Below, one piece after another: positions 48,601-58,999 of a DNA stretch of 64,000 nucleotides; the stretch's first letter is position 1, and each line of letters starts with the position of its first letter. The notes under the pieces were generated by a model. That model was not told the DNA's origin, ran no database searches, and saw nothing but the letters and a program-made list of their open reading frames with translations. The stretch covers positions 16,554,001 to 16,618,000 of the forward strand of contig NC_046674.1 of assembly GCF_003369915.1 (NCBI RefSeq). Direction: 5' to 3'. The position numbers were made by a program, and so were the translations under genes. The stretch comes from Drosophila miranda (lineage: Eukaryota > Arthropoda > Insecta > Diptera > Drosophilidae).

Positions 48601-48970
48601 CGGTTCTGCTGGGCGCCACATTCTTGATTGTAAGTAGTTCCGTTGCTGACGCTGAGGCTTGCCGCTCTAATCGATGAAATGGGCTTGCCACAACTCAGTT
48701 GTACAGCGTTCACTTCTGTCGGCCTAAGATTGCGAAGCGGGTGCGACGCAGGCTTCGTTGGTGCTGAGGTAAGGTCGCTGTGCGCCCAGCCCGATCCAGT
48801 CCAAGTCCAGCTTTGTTCGATTAGGCTAGCCCCGCTCCGCTCCGCGTTGCAACCGATTAACCGATCAGACATACTAATGTGACTCTTCCCTTGCCTTTAC
48901 CCCCCCCCAGGATGCAATGTTCTTTGAGAAGTCCGGCAACCGAGAGACCGACGGACCCGGCATGCTCTAA
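45692..48970 (+). CDS. scramb1: Phospholipid scramblase (scramb1-like), long isoform
   Basis: Five exons, 45692-45862, 46310-46589, 47920-48410, 48471-48629 and 48911-48970, code for 386 residues, slightly shorter than the fly protein I recall (about 416). The first 150 residues are proline/glycine/glutamine-rich ([14 protein letters not shown] repeats). The scramblase core begins [19 protein letters not shown] and includes the DNA/lipid-binding-type CCTRNCCG, the palmitoylation-type CCFPCC, a Ca-binding-like segment [12 protein letters not shown] and a C-terminal hydrophobic segment GATFLIDAMFF. Family members move phospholipids between leaflets in a Ca-dependent way and sit in membranes by a single C-terminal segment. 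Intron 2 has a GC donor. Intron 2 also holds an independent promoter and ORF. A tandem paralogue follows. Confidence 0.88.
47119..47153 (+). promoter_or_regulatory. Internal Inr plus DPE core promoter
   Basis: TCAGTT (47119-47124) is a perfect initiator with A at +1 (47121). GGTCGT at 47148-47153 is a perfect DPE (RGWYVT) at exactly +28 to +33, the spacing flies require. No TATA box lies at -30. The ATG at 47172 would follow a 51-base leader. Confidence 0.65.
47172..47498 (+). CDS. Short ORF or alternative first exon inside scramb1 intron 2
   Basis: 108 codons from ATG to TGA with a clear G/C-ending codon pattern in its second half. It has a Ser/Ala/Pro-rich start, then [20 protein letters not shown] and a basic stretch ([21 protein letters not shown]). 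I recognise no family. A good splice donor (AGAAG, GTGAGC) overlaps the stop, ending the exon at 47494 in phase 2. Joined to scramb1 exon 3 (47920), translation would run out of the scramblase frame and stop at 48002-48004, giving about 135 residues. So it is a nested small gene, a frame-shifted isoform, or a leader whose mRNA makes a short scramblase from the ATG at 47928. It lies 51 bases after a perfect Inr/DPE promoter. Confidence 0.6.
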   Translation: MSTAGESVPVAVPAPGAASNYISTLDLSGEHGEQRGAGVSGGSKVIRLIWHTIYSKYTHLCSRSQTLKQLVCREANKPLPKKLRHTMRLNKSAKRKGYDYYISEEDRR

Positions 48971-49699
48971 CAATCTGAGGCCTGCTGTTGCAGTGGTCTC
49001 TGCACCGCGTACTAGTCCGCTGATGGCCAAAGCTGACGACGCTCTACCAAATGCTTAAAAATGAAAATGGAATACAAATACTGGAATCTTTGTTAATGCT
49101 AAGGACACGCTCAGGTGTCCCCCGAATGGACATTGCCGGGATGGATATTCGTATCTACTACGCTTAAGTAACACGTTGGCATTTTCGCTCCTTTGCCACA
49201 GCCGCAATCTTCAACGAATAACTGCTTCCTTTATGAATTTTTTGTACCTCTACAACGATGCACAGTGAAACAGGGAACAGGGAACAGGGAACTCCCACGT
49301 GAACCATGTACTTTAATCCGTACACTGAGTGTCTTATACATAATATATCTAACACATAAAACAAACAAGTATGCAATACAATAACCTACCTTGAAGTTAC
49401 GTTTAAGTTTTCAGAAGATATTCTTATATTTATGTATTCAAATGTATTACTCGGATTGGTTTAATAAAACAAAACCAAAGTCAACAGAGTGCTACCCTTG
49501 GACATAGGATATAGTAGTGCGTGATGTATTCGTAAGAGCGGAAGGCTCGTGGATTGTGTATTGAGTCATTGTCGTATCGCCCTGCCCATAATATCTGCAC
49601 TTATTTATCGCACTTGTATTATTTTTAAGTTGGACTTGTGTGTCCCGGAACTGTCCAGTAGAAATCAACCATCAGTAGCCAGCGAGAGGTTGAGGAATC
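48971..49699. other. scramb1 3' UTR and scramblase paralogue promoter region
   Basis: No coding sequence. The short spacer of about 730 bp holds scramb1's probable 3' end and the start of the next gene. No clear Inr/DPE pair or TATA box was found for the paralogue. Confidence 0.5.
49463..49468 (+). terminator. Possible scramb1 poly(A) signal
   Basis: AATAAA about 490 bases after the scramb1 stop; no earlier canonical signal seen. It lies before the paralogue's ATG (49700). Confidence 0.4.
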
Positions 49700-50560
49700 A
49701 TGTCAAGCACCAGATTTGGACGACCCTACGGATCGGTGGATGCCATCGTGAATCAGCCGGGAATTCTGGAATCGCGCCCAGGAAGGAATCCGCAGAACCC
49801 CAATGCACCATACGGACTGGACTACCTGACAATTGTGGACCAGCTCTTGGTCAAGCAGAAAGTGGAACTAACCGAAGTCTTAACCGGCTTTGAGACCAGC
49901 AATAAGTACACCATCCTCAACGCATCCGGCCAGAAGGTGTTCTACGCGGTGGAGGATAGCGATTGCTGCACCCGCAACTGCTGCGCCACCTCGCGGCCCT
50001 TCCACCTGAGGATTCTGGACAACTCGCCTCGGGAGATCATCCACATGCACCGTCCGCTGGCCTGCTCGGCCTGCTGCTTCCCCTGCTGCCTGCAGAGCAT
50101 TGAGGTCTATGCGCCGCCCGGTAACGTCATTGGCACCATCGAGCAGGAGTGGTCCATGGGGTGGCCCTCGTTCCGCATACTCAATCACTTGGGCGAAAAG
50201 GTCTACCGCATCGAGGGTCCGCTCTGCACGCGTTCCCTGTGGGGCAACGTGGACTTCAATGTAAGCAGCGACTAGTTGGGGGCACTCTCATTTCATTTTC
50301 TACTCATGGCTATGTTCTGCAGGTAGTATCCCTGACTGGCGCAAAGGTGGGCAGGATCTCCAAGCAGTGGTCGGGTCTGGTGCGTGAGTTCTTCACGGAC
50401 GCCGACTTCTTCGGCATCAGCTTTCCCAGGGAGCTGGATGTGCGCATGAAGGCGGTCCTCCTCGGCGCCACATTCCTGATTGTGAGTATTAACGTACCCC
50501 CAAACGATGTGGCTAACCCATTTTGTTTCTTCACAGGATGCCATGTTCTTTGAACATTAA
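49700..50560 (+). CDS. Phospholipid scramblase paralogue, short form
   Basis: Three exons, 49700-50260, 50323-50481 and 50537-50560, code for 247 residues. It is a tandem copy of the scramb1 core: [60 protein letters not shown] and a final GATFLIDAMFFEH. Two introns lie at exactly the same codons as in scramb1 (after FN, and after FLI), proving common descent. Unlike scramb1 it lacks the proline-rich N-terminus, having a 30-residue unique start in the same exon as the core, and lacks the 13-residue C-terminal tail. In the Ca-binding-like segment LD is replaced by RE ([12 protein letters not shown]), which keeps an acidic last ligand. It is intact and probably active; whether other species keep it is not known to me. 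Confidence 0.88.
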
Positions 50561-50763
50561 TTGAGAGCCGATAATCGGTTGAGTCAGCTGTCGTGGTCAG
50601 ATCTTATCGCCTTTCCAAGGAACAAATCATGAAAAACCCCATAACATTCTTGAAACTCCATTTGTCATAATGGGGAGAAAATAATCTCAGATGTGGTCAC
50701 CATAGGTTTATCTAAGCTTTTGTCCTCCCCTCTTTTCCACTTCACACTCATGTTGTATACCCC

Positions 50764-50769
50764 AATAAA
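50764..50769 (+). terminator. Probable poly(A) signal of the scramblase paralogue
   Basis: AATAAA about 200 bases after the stop. Confidence 0.6.
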
Positions 50770-50824
50770 ACTTCGGATGGAAACTGATGGCATCCTGAAT
50801 GCTCCTGCTGCGAGCCGAAACGGG

Positions 50825-50886
50825 AGCTCATCGCAGGGAAGCCATATAGCGGACTTGGAGCCAAATGCCTTCAAGGGCTTAAGGGC
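50825..50886 (+). pseudogene. Decayed fragment of a leucine-rich-repeat gene
   Basis: 50826-50842 matches 52608-52624 of the LRR gene (about 15 of 17), and 50845-50886 matches 52673-52714 (about 34 of 42), with the intervening 48 bases missing. The matching part encodes the AEVEPNAFRGLK region, but an in-frame TAG at 50848 and the deletion break it. Either a relic of a tandem LRR copy or a small duplicated piece. Confidence 0.6.
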
Positions 50887-52191
50887 AAATTGAATTCAAG
50901 TCGATTCTCGTTGCCAGGTAGACTTATAGGAATGCTTATGATAGCGCTTTTGATCGTTGCAGGCACTTGATGACTGGCCAGAAGCCACAGCTACGAGGGC
51001 TACTACTCACGGGCTCAGACACGAATGTAACAGGGCGCATTGAACGATGCTCTGCTAGACGCCAATGAAGCCATGCAGAGCCGTCCAGAGCAGCGCATCC
51101 TGTGTTCTGGGCGTGCCATGGCTTCTTGTGATCGGAAGCAAACCCTTGAACACCCCCAGCCATTTGAAGATATTAGTTAATAGTTTTCTACGCTATTTGT
51201 GGGTCGATTGAAATCAAAAACGACAACCAAAAACGCAACCAGGAAACAAAATATTGAATCAGGAAATAATTTTGAAGCAAACCCTAAATTTTAATGTCTG
51301 TCTTAAAAGGTAGTTCCAATTTTCGAGAGCCTTCTTTTGCATACAGTGCTCGAGTGACTTCCAGTTTTGGAATTTGTGAGACTTATGGACTTCATTGGCT
51401 TCGAACGACCTACTGCTGTATCTCCTGGGCGGATAGCAGCATCCAGAGTTGCCTTCACAGTAAGTAAGGCGTCCCTGCGTATACAGTGTCTCCAGAAACA
51501 GAGTTTTTAGAAAGAACACTTGCACATTAGCTGCTCATCTAATAGCCTTCAGACCAGACAGATATTTGATTTGTTTTATTTATTAAGAGAAGCTCGATTT
51601 GGCTTTTAGACCCATTGATTTTTGGGCAAACCTTAGAATTCGTCGTAGATTACGATTTTGTAATCCATATAAATCGATCCACTCTAATGTACATATAAGC
51701 AAATGTCCGAAAAATTATTGCTTGGCCTACAAAGACTTTAAAAATGTATGGAGAGGATCGTGGGGTTCGAAAACCGTGAAAAAGGGTACGTCTATTTTTC
51801 TGATGTCAGAAAAATGATAAGACTCTGCCTATCGAAAGACATGCCACGCCCCGATCGTTAGCTGTATATATTAATTATTGTAAATAAAATCGCTGGAGCG
51901 CTAGAACTCCGCCATGCTCATCCGACCTGAGCGGGCCACGCCTCGTCGCCGTCGGGACGGGAGAGGGGAGAATGAGAATGGAATAGAGTCCACTTGCGGA
52001 TCAGTAACCTCTGGACGGCTGCTCTCTGTTCTCCTCCTTGCATGGGGTGCACTTGCTCGCCAATGGAAACCGGCTTATCGTTGGCATTCTGCCTGGCCCA
52101 AACCGAACTGAAACGGGTTTGCGCTGGATGGATTACAAGTAAACACAAAGCCAAGAACTCCGTTCGGAGCAACTTTAGTTTAGTACTCAGA
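50887..52191. other. Spacer between scramblase paralogue and LRR gene
   Basis: No supported gene. Non-repetitive sequence at 50940-51160 may be more of the decayed LRR copy, but I could not align it. The LRR frame is open upstream of its ATG to 51994 without being convincing as coding sequence. Confidence 0.4.
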
Positions 52192-53885
52192 ATGCCGGCG
52201 TTGAAGCTTCTGCTTGCGCTGCTCCTGATTTGCTTCGAGGCGACAGCCAAGGATCTCCAGGAGTGCGAAGATCTAGGACTGGGCAGTCACATCTGCCGCG
52301 AAATCGAAAGCCTCCAACAGCTCAATGGATACGTGCAAGACGATTGGCGGAGCGTAAAGGTGGTCAACGAGCACACCGGCATCGAGGGCGACGATCCCAG
52401 GGCATTGCCAGCCCTGTGCTTGTCCAGGCTACTGCACTTGGATCTGTCGGAGTCGGGTGGCCTGACGCTGGGCGAGAGGGGTCTGCGGGACCTCAGGCAG
52501 CTGGAACGGCTCAACCTGACCCGCTGCCAGCTAGAAGAGCTCAAGGAGGAGCACTTTTCCAAGAACTCATCGCTGCGCAACTTGGACGTGAGCTTCAACG
52601 ACATACGGCTCATCACGGGGAAGCTGATGAACCGACTGCCAAATCTGGTGTACGCCAACTTCTCCAACAACCTGATAGCGGAGGTGGAGCCGAATGCCTT
52701 CAGGGGCTTGAAGGAGCTGCGGTTCCTAGACCTGACCACCAATGAGCAGGTGAACGTGACCCTGGGGGAGATCGTGAACCTTCGCCACCTCTCCATCGGC
52801 AACAACAACGTGAGGGACGTAAGTAGACGCCAAAAACAAAGCACTGCATAAGCTATCTGGAGCTGGAGTATCTTTATCGTTTTTCGTTCGAGTAGTTCCT
52901 TTGGCGCCGGCTGCGGGGACTGCCCAACCTGGAGGAGCTGCATCTGGACAGCAATTGGCTGGAGAACCTCGACATGGGCCTCTTCCTGGCACTGCCACGG
53001 CTGCGCTTGCTCAACGTGTCCAACAACAACCTTTGTGAGATCAAGGGAAGCCTTTTCACGGGTCCCAGCGGACGAGCTCCCCTCCTGCGGCTCGACTATA
53101 GCTCCAACAATGTGAAAGTCCTGGAGGATTCAGTGTTCGCCAAGCTGGGCGACCTCAGGACGCTCAATCTGTGGCTAAACCAAATCAGCAAGATCCACCC
53201 GAGGGCCTTCCAGGGCCTGAGCGCCCTCGAGTCCCTCCAACTGCAGGGCAACAAAATCTCGGCCCTGCCCGATGAAGTATTCTCAAATCTGACGGCCTTG
53301 CAACGACTCGACTTGAGCAGGAATAGCATTAGACAGCTGGGAGCCAGGGTCTTTGGAGGCTCCCTTTTAGGACGCCTCACCCATCTGGATCTGAGCAGAA
53401 ATAGTATCGTGGAGCTCCATCCGCTGTCCCTCTCCGCCCTGCCCCATCTGCGAGAGCTGCGCCTCAGCGGCAACAAGCTGACGGCCCTGGACGTGCGCAT
53501 GTTCGCCCCCCTGCGGCGCCTGCAGGTGCTCACCATCGGCGAGAATCGACTGGAGCAGATCGAGGAAGACATGCTGGAGACTTTCGAGCACCTCTCCCGC
53601 CTGGACATAAACAATAACCGCCTCAGCTTTCTGCCATCGCTCCAGACAGCCCAGTATCTGCTGCGGCTGCGGCACATCAGCATCGAGGGGAATCCCTGGC
53701 AGTGCCTGTGCCTGGACGAGATCACCGCCTGGCTGGACAAAGGCCAGGTGAGCTACGCCCGGCCCAGCAGTGCCTACTACAGTGGCCGTAAGCCGCTCTG
53801 CGTGGTCACACCCGTCGAGCAGTGCCTCCGGGACTTGAAGGCGGTGCGCGCGCACGGAGTCATCGAGAGCTACGAGCAGATTTGA
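52192..53885 (+). CDS. Secreted leucine-rich-repeat protein
   Basis: Two exons, 52192-52818 and 52896-53885, with a 77-bp phase-0 intron, give 538 residues. The start gives a clean signal peptide (MPALKLLLALLLICFEATA, then KDLQEC). An N-terminal cysteine region is followed by about 17 LRR units of 23-25 residues (LxxLxxLxLSxNxI form, such as LQRLDLSRNSIRQL) and a C-terminal cap starting NPWQCLCLDEITAWL with four cysteines. There is no membrane segment or GPI-like tail, so it should be extracellular. LRR proteins of this form bind other proteins in adhesion or immunity; the partner is unknown. It may be the orthologue of D. melanogaster CG32055, whose number adjoins scramb1 (CG32056), but that is memory-based and unverified. 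A decayed copy fragment lies at 50825-50886. Confidence 0.9.
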
Positions 53886-53904
53886 GCTGCCAAACGGGAG
53901 CAGC

Positions 53905-53910
53905 AATAAA
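53905..53910 (+). terminator. Poly(A) signal of the LRR gene
   Basis: AATAAA 20 bases after the stop codon; a very short 3' UTR. Confidence 0.6.
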
Positions 53911-56900
53911 TCAATATCACTAAATGTCGCTGGAGTTCTGTTCGGTTGTGGGTTCTGCCTGGCTGCCTTCCTGACGGGTGGGGGGATAGAGGATGGGGGA
54001 TGGTGGATGGTGGAGAGAAACCTTCGTAAATCACAGACAATTGGATGACCATGAGGGCAAAACTTTAGCTAGCCAAAGTATTTGGCCAACTGTCGTAAAA
54101 CAATAAAACGGAAGGCGGCCGCAAAGCATCAGAGGCGAGGGGGGGGGATGGGCAGCAGCGCAGCAGAGCAGCAGAGATTTTCAAATACTTAACATCACTT
54201 AAGCGAACAGTTGGACATTGACAATGGGGAGATTGGGAATTCCCAGTGGGGGTGGTGGGGGCGGTGTGGGGATTAGAGGCTGGTAGCCTGGTAGTCCGGG
54301 AAAGGTGACCGCTTTGGCCGTGATTGTTGAGCGTAATTTAGCGCAAGAATTTTTATTAAAATTCTCAATTTGTTTGCAGTCAAACTTTTTGTTGCCCGGC
54401 CACACGGGCCATGGCTGAATGAATTGATTGATTGATGGACCAAATGGGAGAAATTTGTCCATGCAATGGGAAATAAATAACGATTGGTTGGACAATCAGA
54501 GAGAGTTATGAATGCAGTTCGAAGAATAAGAACTTCGTTAAACCAAAAGTTGGAAATGCTGAAAGTCGAACGTCACAAATCGGCAAAGCAGCTTAAAGGG
54601 CAACAGAAAAGCCTCATTCCCTGTATTCTGCCATTCAGAAAATTTGCATTCAGAGGGTGTCTGGGGAATCGCAGCATTCGCAAGCAAATAAGTAGTTAAA
54701 CTTCTGGGCATTCATGGAAGCAAGCTTATGCCGGCATAGGCATGCCAGGCATTCACACTCGACCAGGTGACAAAGGGCCAGAGACAATGGGCCAAGTCGA
54801 GGGGCGCCAGAACATGTGCAGTCAATACGGCAATTACAGCAATACAAGGAAGGACGACGACGGTATGCACAAGCGACCAATTTTCCTGCTCGACAGGCGT
54901 AATAAAAGTTCAACTCGGGCAGAAATTAACCAAGTTAAAGGCTGGACTCCATTGGTAGGTAGCCCCAATACAAGAAGAGCTCACATAATTTAATTACATT
55001 TTTGGGTTACAATTTTCCCCTGTTCCGATGTTGTTGTTGTCGATGAATCAGGTTTCCGGTCAAAGGTGAAAGGTGGTCGACAGCTTCTGCCCCTCAGTTG
55101 CACGTACGCTTTCCTATGCTATGAATTTTGTCATCGACAGTGGGACAGTGGGACAGAGCGTCCCTTCAATTAATTTTGAAACAAACTTTGGCCATGGTCG
55201 GGCTTTTGTTTGCTCAATTTGATAACCGAAATGGCAGGAGTTTCTTGCCTGTCCTGTCCTGTCCTGTCCTGTCCCCTGTGTACTCGTATCTGCTGTGGAG
55301 TATCTGTGTGTGGTCCTGACAAACTTGTTGCTCCGCTCAAACACAGACACGTTGCCGTACCCGGACCTGGCAGACCCTCAAACATTGAACCCTTATCAAC
55401 ATGAAATGACGCGCCGCTGAGGTGTCAAAGACATTCTGGCCATCAATTTTTACCCCCCGTCCCCAGTCCCCGAGACCCACCTGGCGTATGCGTGATATTT
55501 CAATATACAATATATCAAAATTAAATTTTGATTTCTCAACGCATTCCCTGGTGGAATGCTGCCGGCCCCCAGCACTTAGCATTCCTCATTTTGTTCGGTT
55601 AATTACGTTCACGGCTAATTGCATTTCTGTGGTTTAAATGGCCGCAGAATTTGTTAACAAAATATTATGCAGAAAAACACACATTTTTGCACAATTAGCT
55701 CGGTCATTGTATATTTTATTTTGTGCGTGCACTTGTGTGTTCTATCTATGCATATTCATGTTTCCCACCAAATCCCCAAAAACTGAACAGAACGGAACGA
55801 GACGAGACGAGACAGGATAGGACAGGACAGGACACGATGCGGTTGCGACTGCACTTCAAATTACAACATTTTTGCGGTTCTCTGAATTTGTAATTCCATC
55901 TACAGTTGCAGTTGCAGTTGCAGTTGCACTAGCAGTTGCAACTTTAGTTGCTGCCAAATGCAATTAGCAAGAAAAGAGGTCCTAATTAATAGAGATGTTT
56001 CTTGTGGATTGTAGCTCAAAGCTCACCAGGAAATTGCAATGCTCTATACGATGGGAAGGCCATTGCAGATTCGTTTCAGGTCGTCAATGATGGACATTTG
56101 GATTCCTGAATCATCACCTCATACAATATGTCCACCAGGTCTGGCCAGAATCGAGGCCATCGGCCTTCTCTTCCGCTGAACTTGGGTGGCAGTGCTGGTC
56201 GGAGCCATGCTCCGGGATCGTGCTTAATGAAAATGCCTGCCCAAAACGCCGCAAAGTATGCAGCGGCAGCGGCAGCAACAATGTTGCCGCCTGCCATAGA
56301 AGATATTGCACCATCAGCGTGCACACACCTCATATTTGGCGCAAGCCCCAAGGCACAAAATTCCCTGCTGCTAATGATTTTTAATAGCCAAATTGCATGA
56401 GACCCGAGGCTGCACCAGGTCACAGCTGCCACAGCTGCCACAGCCGGCGAGATGGCTCTTAAAAACGTATTTGTGGCATACTGACATTCTCGTACATACA
56501 TACCACCCGATGCGGTCAATAAAATATGCAAAGTGAGGATGTTTGTGTCGTGTCCATCCAGCAGGCCTTAAAAAACAAATTAGTGGCGCTTACTCAACAA
56601 GATTGAGTGGTTCTTGTATCGCAGTCATCGTCATCGTTTCGCCCATGCGGCGGAGCAGGGCAACCCGTCGAATGATTGGCTCTTGGACAAAGCCCCCATC
56701 GCATTCTGCGAGACCAACGGCTCTGCTCCTTGATTACGCACTGCAGGAAGGAGAACCTGAACTTAATTAATGAAAGAGCTCCAGGCAGCTGCCTCCACCT
56801 TGCTCTGGCTCTGGCTGTGGCACTGGCTTTGGATCTCATCTTACATCTATTTGTAGGGCATAGATACTCGTGCGAGCTGATGAATATTTATGCGAAAAGA

Positions 56901-58999
56901 AATGGGCAAAAGTATAGAGCAGAATCACCAGAGAATGGCCATTTCATGGCCCCCACCGATGACGCGGCAAATCAACAGCTGAGCATAATTTTTGGTTAAT
57001 AAAAACGTGTAATAATTTGCTGTGTGGCAGACACATGTGCCACCACCATGTGGGGGGCGGGGGGAATGGTGTGTGGCAAATGAAATTATGTAAATGTGAC
57101 AGCAGCAACAGAGCAACCGACGCTAGATGTATCTGCAACTGAATTTTGTATCTTTTGTGGGTGTCGCCGGCGGTTGACCCACGTACACAATGGCAATGGG
57201 GGGCAGGGCGGGGGCGCGGGCGGTGCACTGGCCATGCCCAAACATGGCTTAATGTTGATTAGATGCATTAAACATGCGAAAGCCCAAAAACCCGCATGCC
57301 ACAAACTGTTGCCTGCATTGCGGGGCAGGGCGTACAATAAACGGCTGCATAAAATAGATATTCCCATTGCATATTTACATGTGTGCGACGTGCCCCGTGC
57401 CCCGTTCCCCGTGCCCCATGCGAGGGGCAATGAAATTAGCGCAACGTTTTAACTTTTGCGCGGCAATTGAATAACTTTAATTGGTAATAAAGCCATGGTC
57501 CATGGAGCCGGAAATTGCGGAATTACTGCGCCCAAAACAACAACTCCCAGAGCCAATCGGCAGCTGGCATTTGGGGAATGGGAAAAACTCTTGCCACTGG
57601 GCATGGCCGCTAGCTGTTTACGATCCGTGCACCATCGAGTCGAGGCCAACTTTAATAGTAAATAAGAACAATAACAACCGCCGCAGGAGCAGCTGCGAAG
57701 CGCCACAAAGTTTCTGCCACACGCAAAAAAGGACACAAAACAAAAAACATCGCAGTGGCAAGACCAGAAAAGAAAAGTTCGAAAACACTTTACTTTGATG
57801 ACCGTCCAAGTCTTTGGCTCTCAACGTGGACGCTGTCGCCATGGCTGCCAGTTGCCGGTTGCCGGTTGCCATTCAAATGGCTCGCTTCGCTCTACTCTCA
57901 CCCGGGGGACAGCGAGAACTTTTTAATGACTCCTGTCCCGGCCTGAAAGGTGAACATATTGTTAACAGCTGGCTGTCTACTGTAGGGCCCATCCGCCCAT
58001 CAGGTGACACGCACATTGCCCCAGGGGCAGACCTAATACTGCCCCTACTACTGGTGACCCCGACCTGTTGTGGTCGCCTGTCGCCTGCAAGGTGAGAAGG
58101 CCCATAAACTGAGAATTCCTAATATGTTAGCTCTCTATCGATTCCCTTCCTGAGAAGAGTATTGAGCTGTCTCTATAAATGAAAGACGGCCAAATCATTT
58201 TAGAGTCGATGGCCAGGCGAAATCATTATTGATTTCCCGATTGGGTGGCCAGGCTTATCTGCAAAAGGGTGAGCACCGAGTGCCACTTGGGGCGCTTTGA
58301 CAAAAAGTTTCTTTTGTACATATTATTTATGCCCGGTTCCAGCCTGCGGCTCAGCCTGGAGAGGTCTCTTCAATATGCCTACCCCCCCCTTTGGGTTCTG
58401 GTCCGATTTTTTTGTGTTGTTATTGCTCTTTTATTTGTAATGGCAGACTTCGTTTCGCTTTCGCTTTGGCTTTGGTCTGTTCTTTATACTTTTTAATTTA
58501 TGTAACAGCTGTTGCTTCCACGTAAATGTCAAATGCATTCGCGGGGGGCTGGGGGGGGGAAGTCAAAGCCCAGAACTCATAATGTGTTAAGTTTTCGCTT
58601 GTCGAGTGAGTGGCTCGTGCTCGAGTTGTTGGCAAACAGTCTGCCCCAGCCCCAGCCCCAGCCCCAGCCCCAGCCCCAGCCCCAGCCCCCGCCCCCCTGC
58701 TGCTAGAGCTCTCCCGAATCAACTTCGCCACTTCAAGTGGCACAGAAAGTTTGCACCAAAAGAGGCCAGCAAACTAATTATTTAGTTTCCTTCCGTGCCG
58801 TTCCATTCCGTTTTCCGTTTTGGGAAGAAAACCGAATGGCAAAACGGCAAAACGGCAAACGGTAAATGCCAAACGGCGAACGCCAAACGTCAGCCAAATA
58901 TCAATAAAAACTCCAATCGAGATCTATTTCAATTAACTTGTTAAAAAACTTTTTAATTAACGGCATTGCAGACTCTGAAGCAGCCCGGCAACGCCACCA
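53911..58999. other. Non-coding stretch, part 1
   Basis: No supported gene. It holds TGTCC repeats near 55250-55275, GACGA/GACAG repeats near 55797-55835, TTGCAG repeats near 55903-55935, GTGCCCC units near 57390-57415, a CCCCAG microsatellite at 58644-58691 and a GGCAAAAC repeat near 58838-58890. Confidence 0.55.
58644..58691. repeat. (CCCCAG)n microsatellite
   Basis: Eight near-perfect 6-bp units. Confidence 0.9.

Noticed and set aside
47916..48872. 318-codon minus-strand open frame
   Set aside because: Antisense shadow of scramb1 exons 3-4 that runs through an intron.
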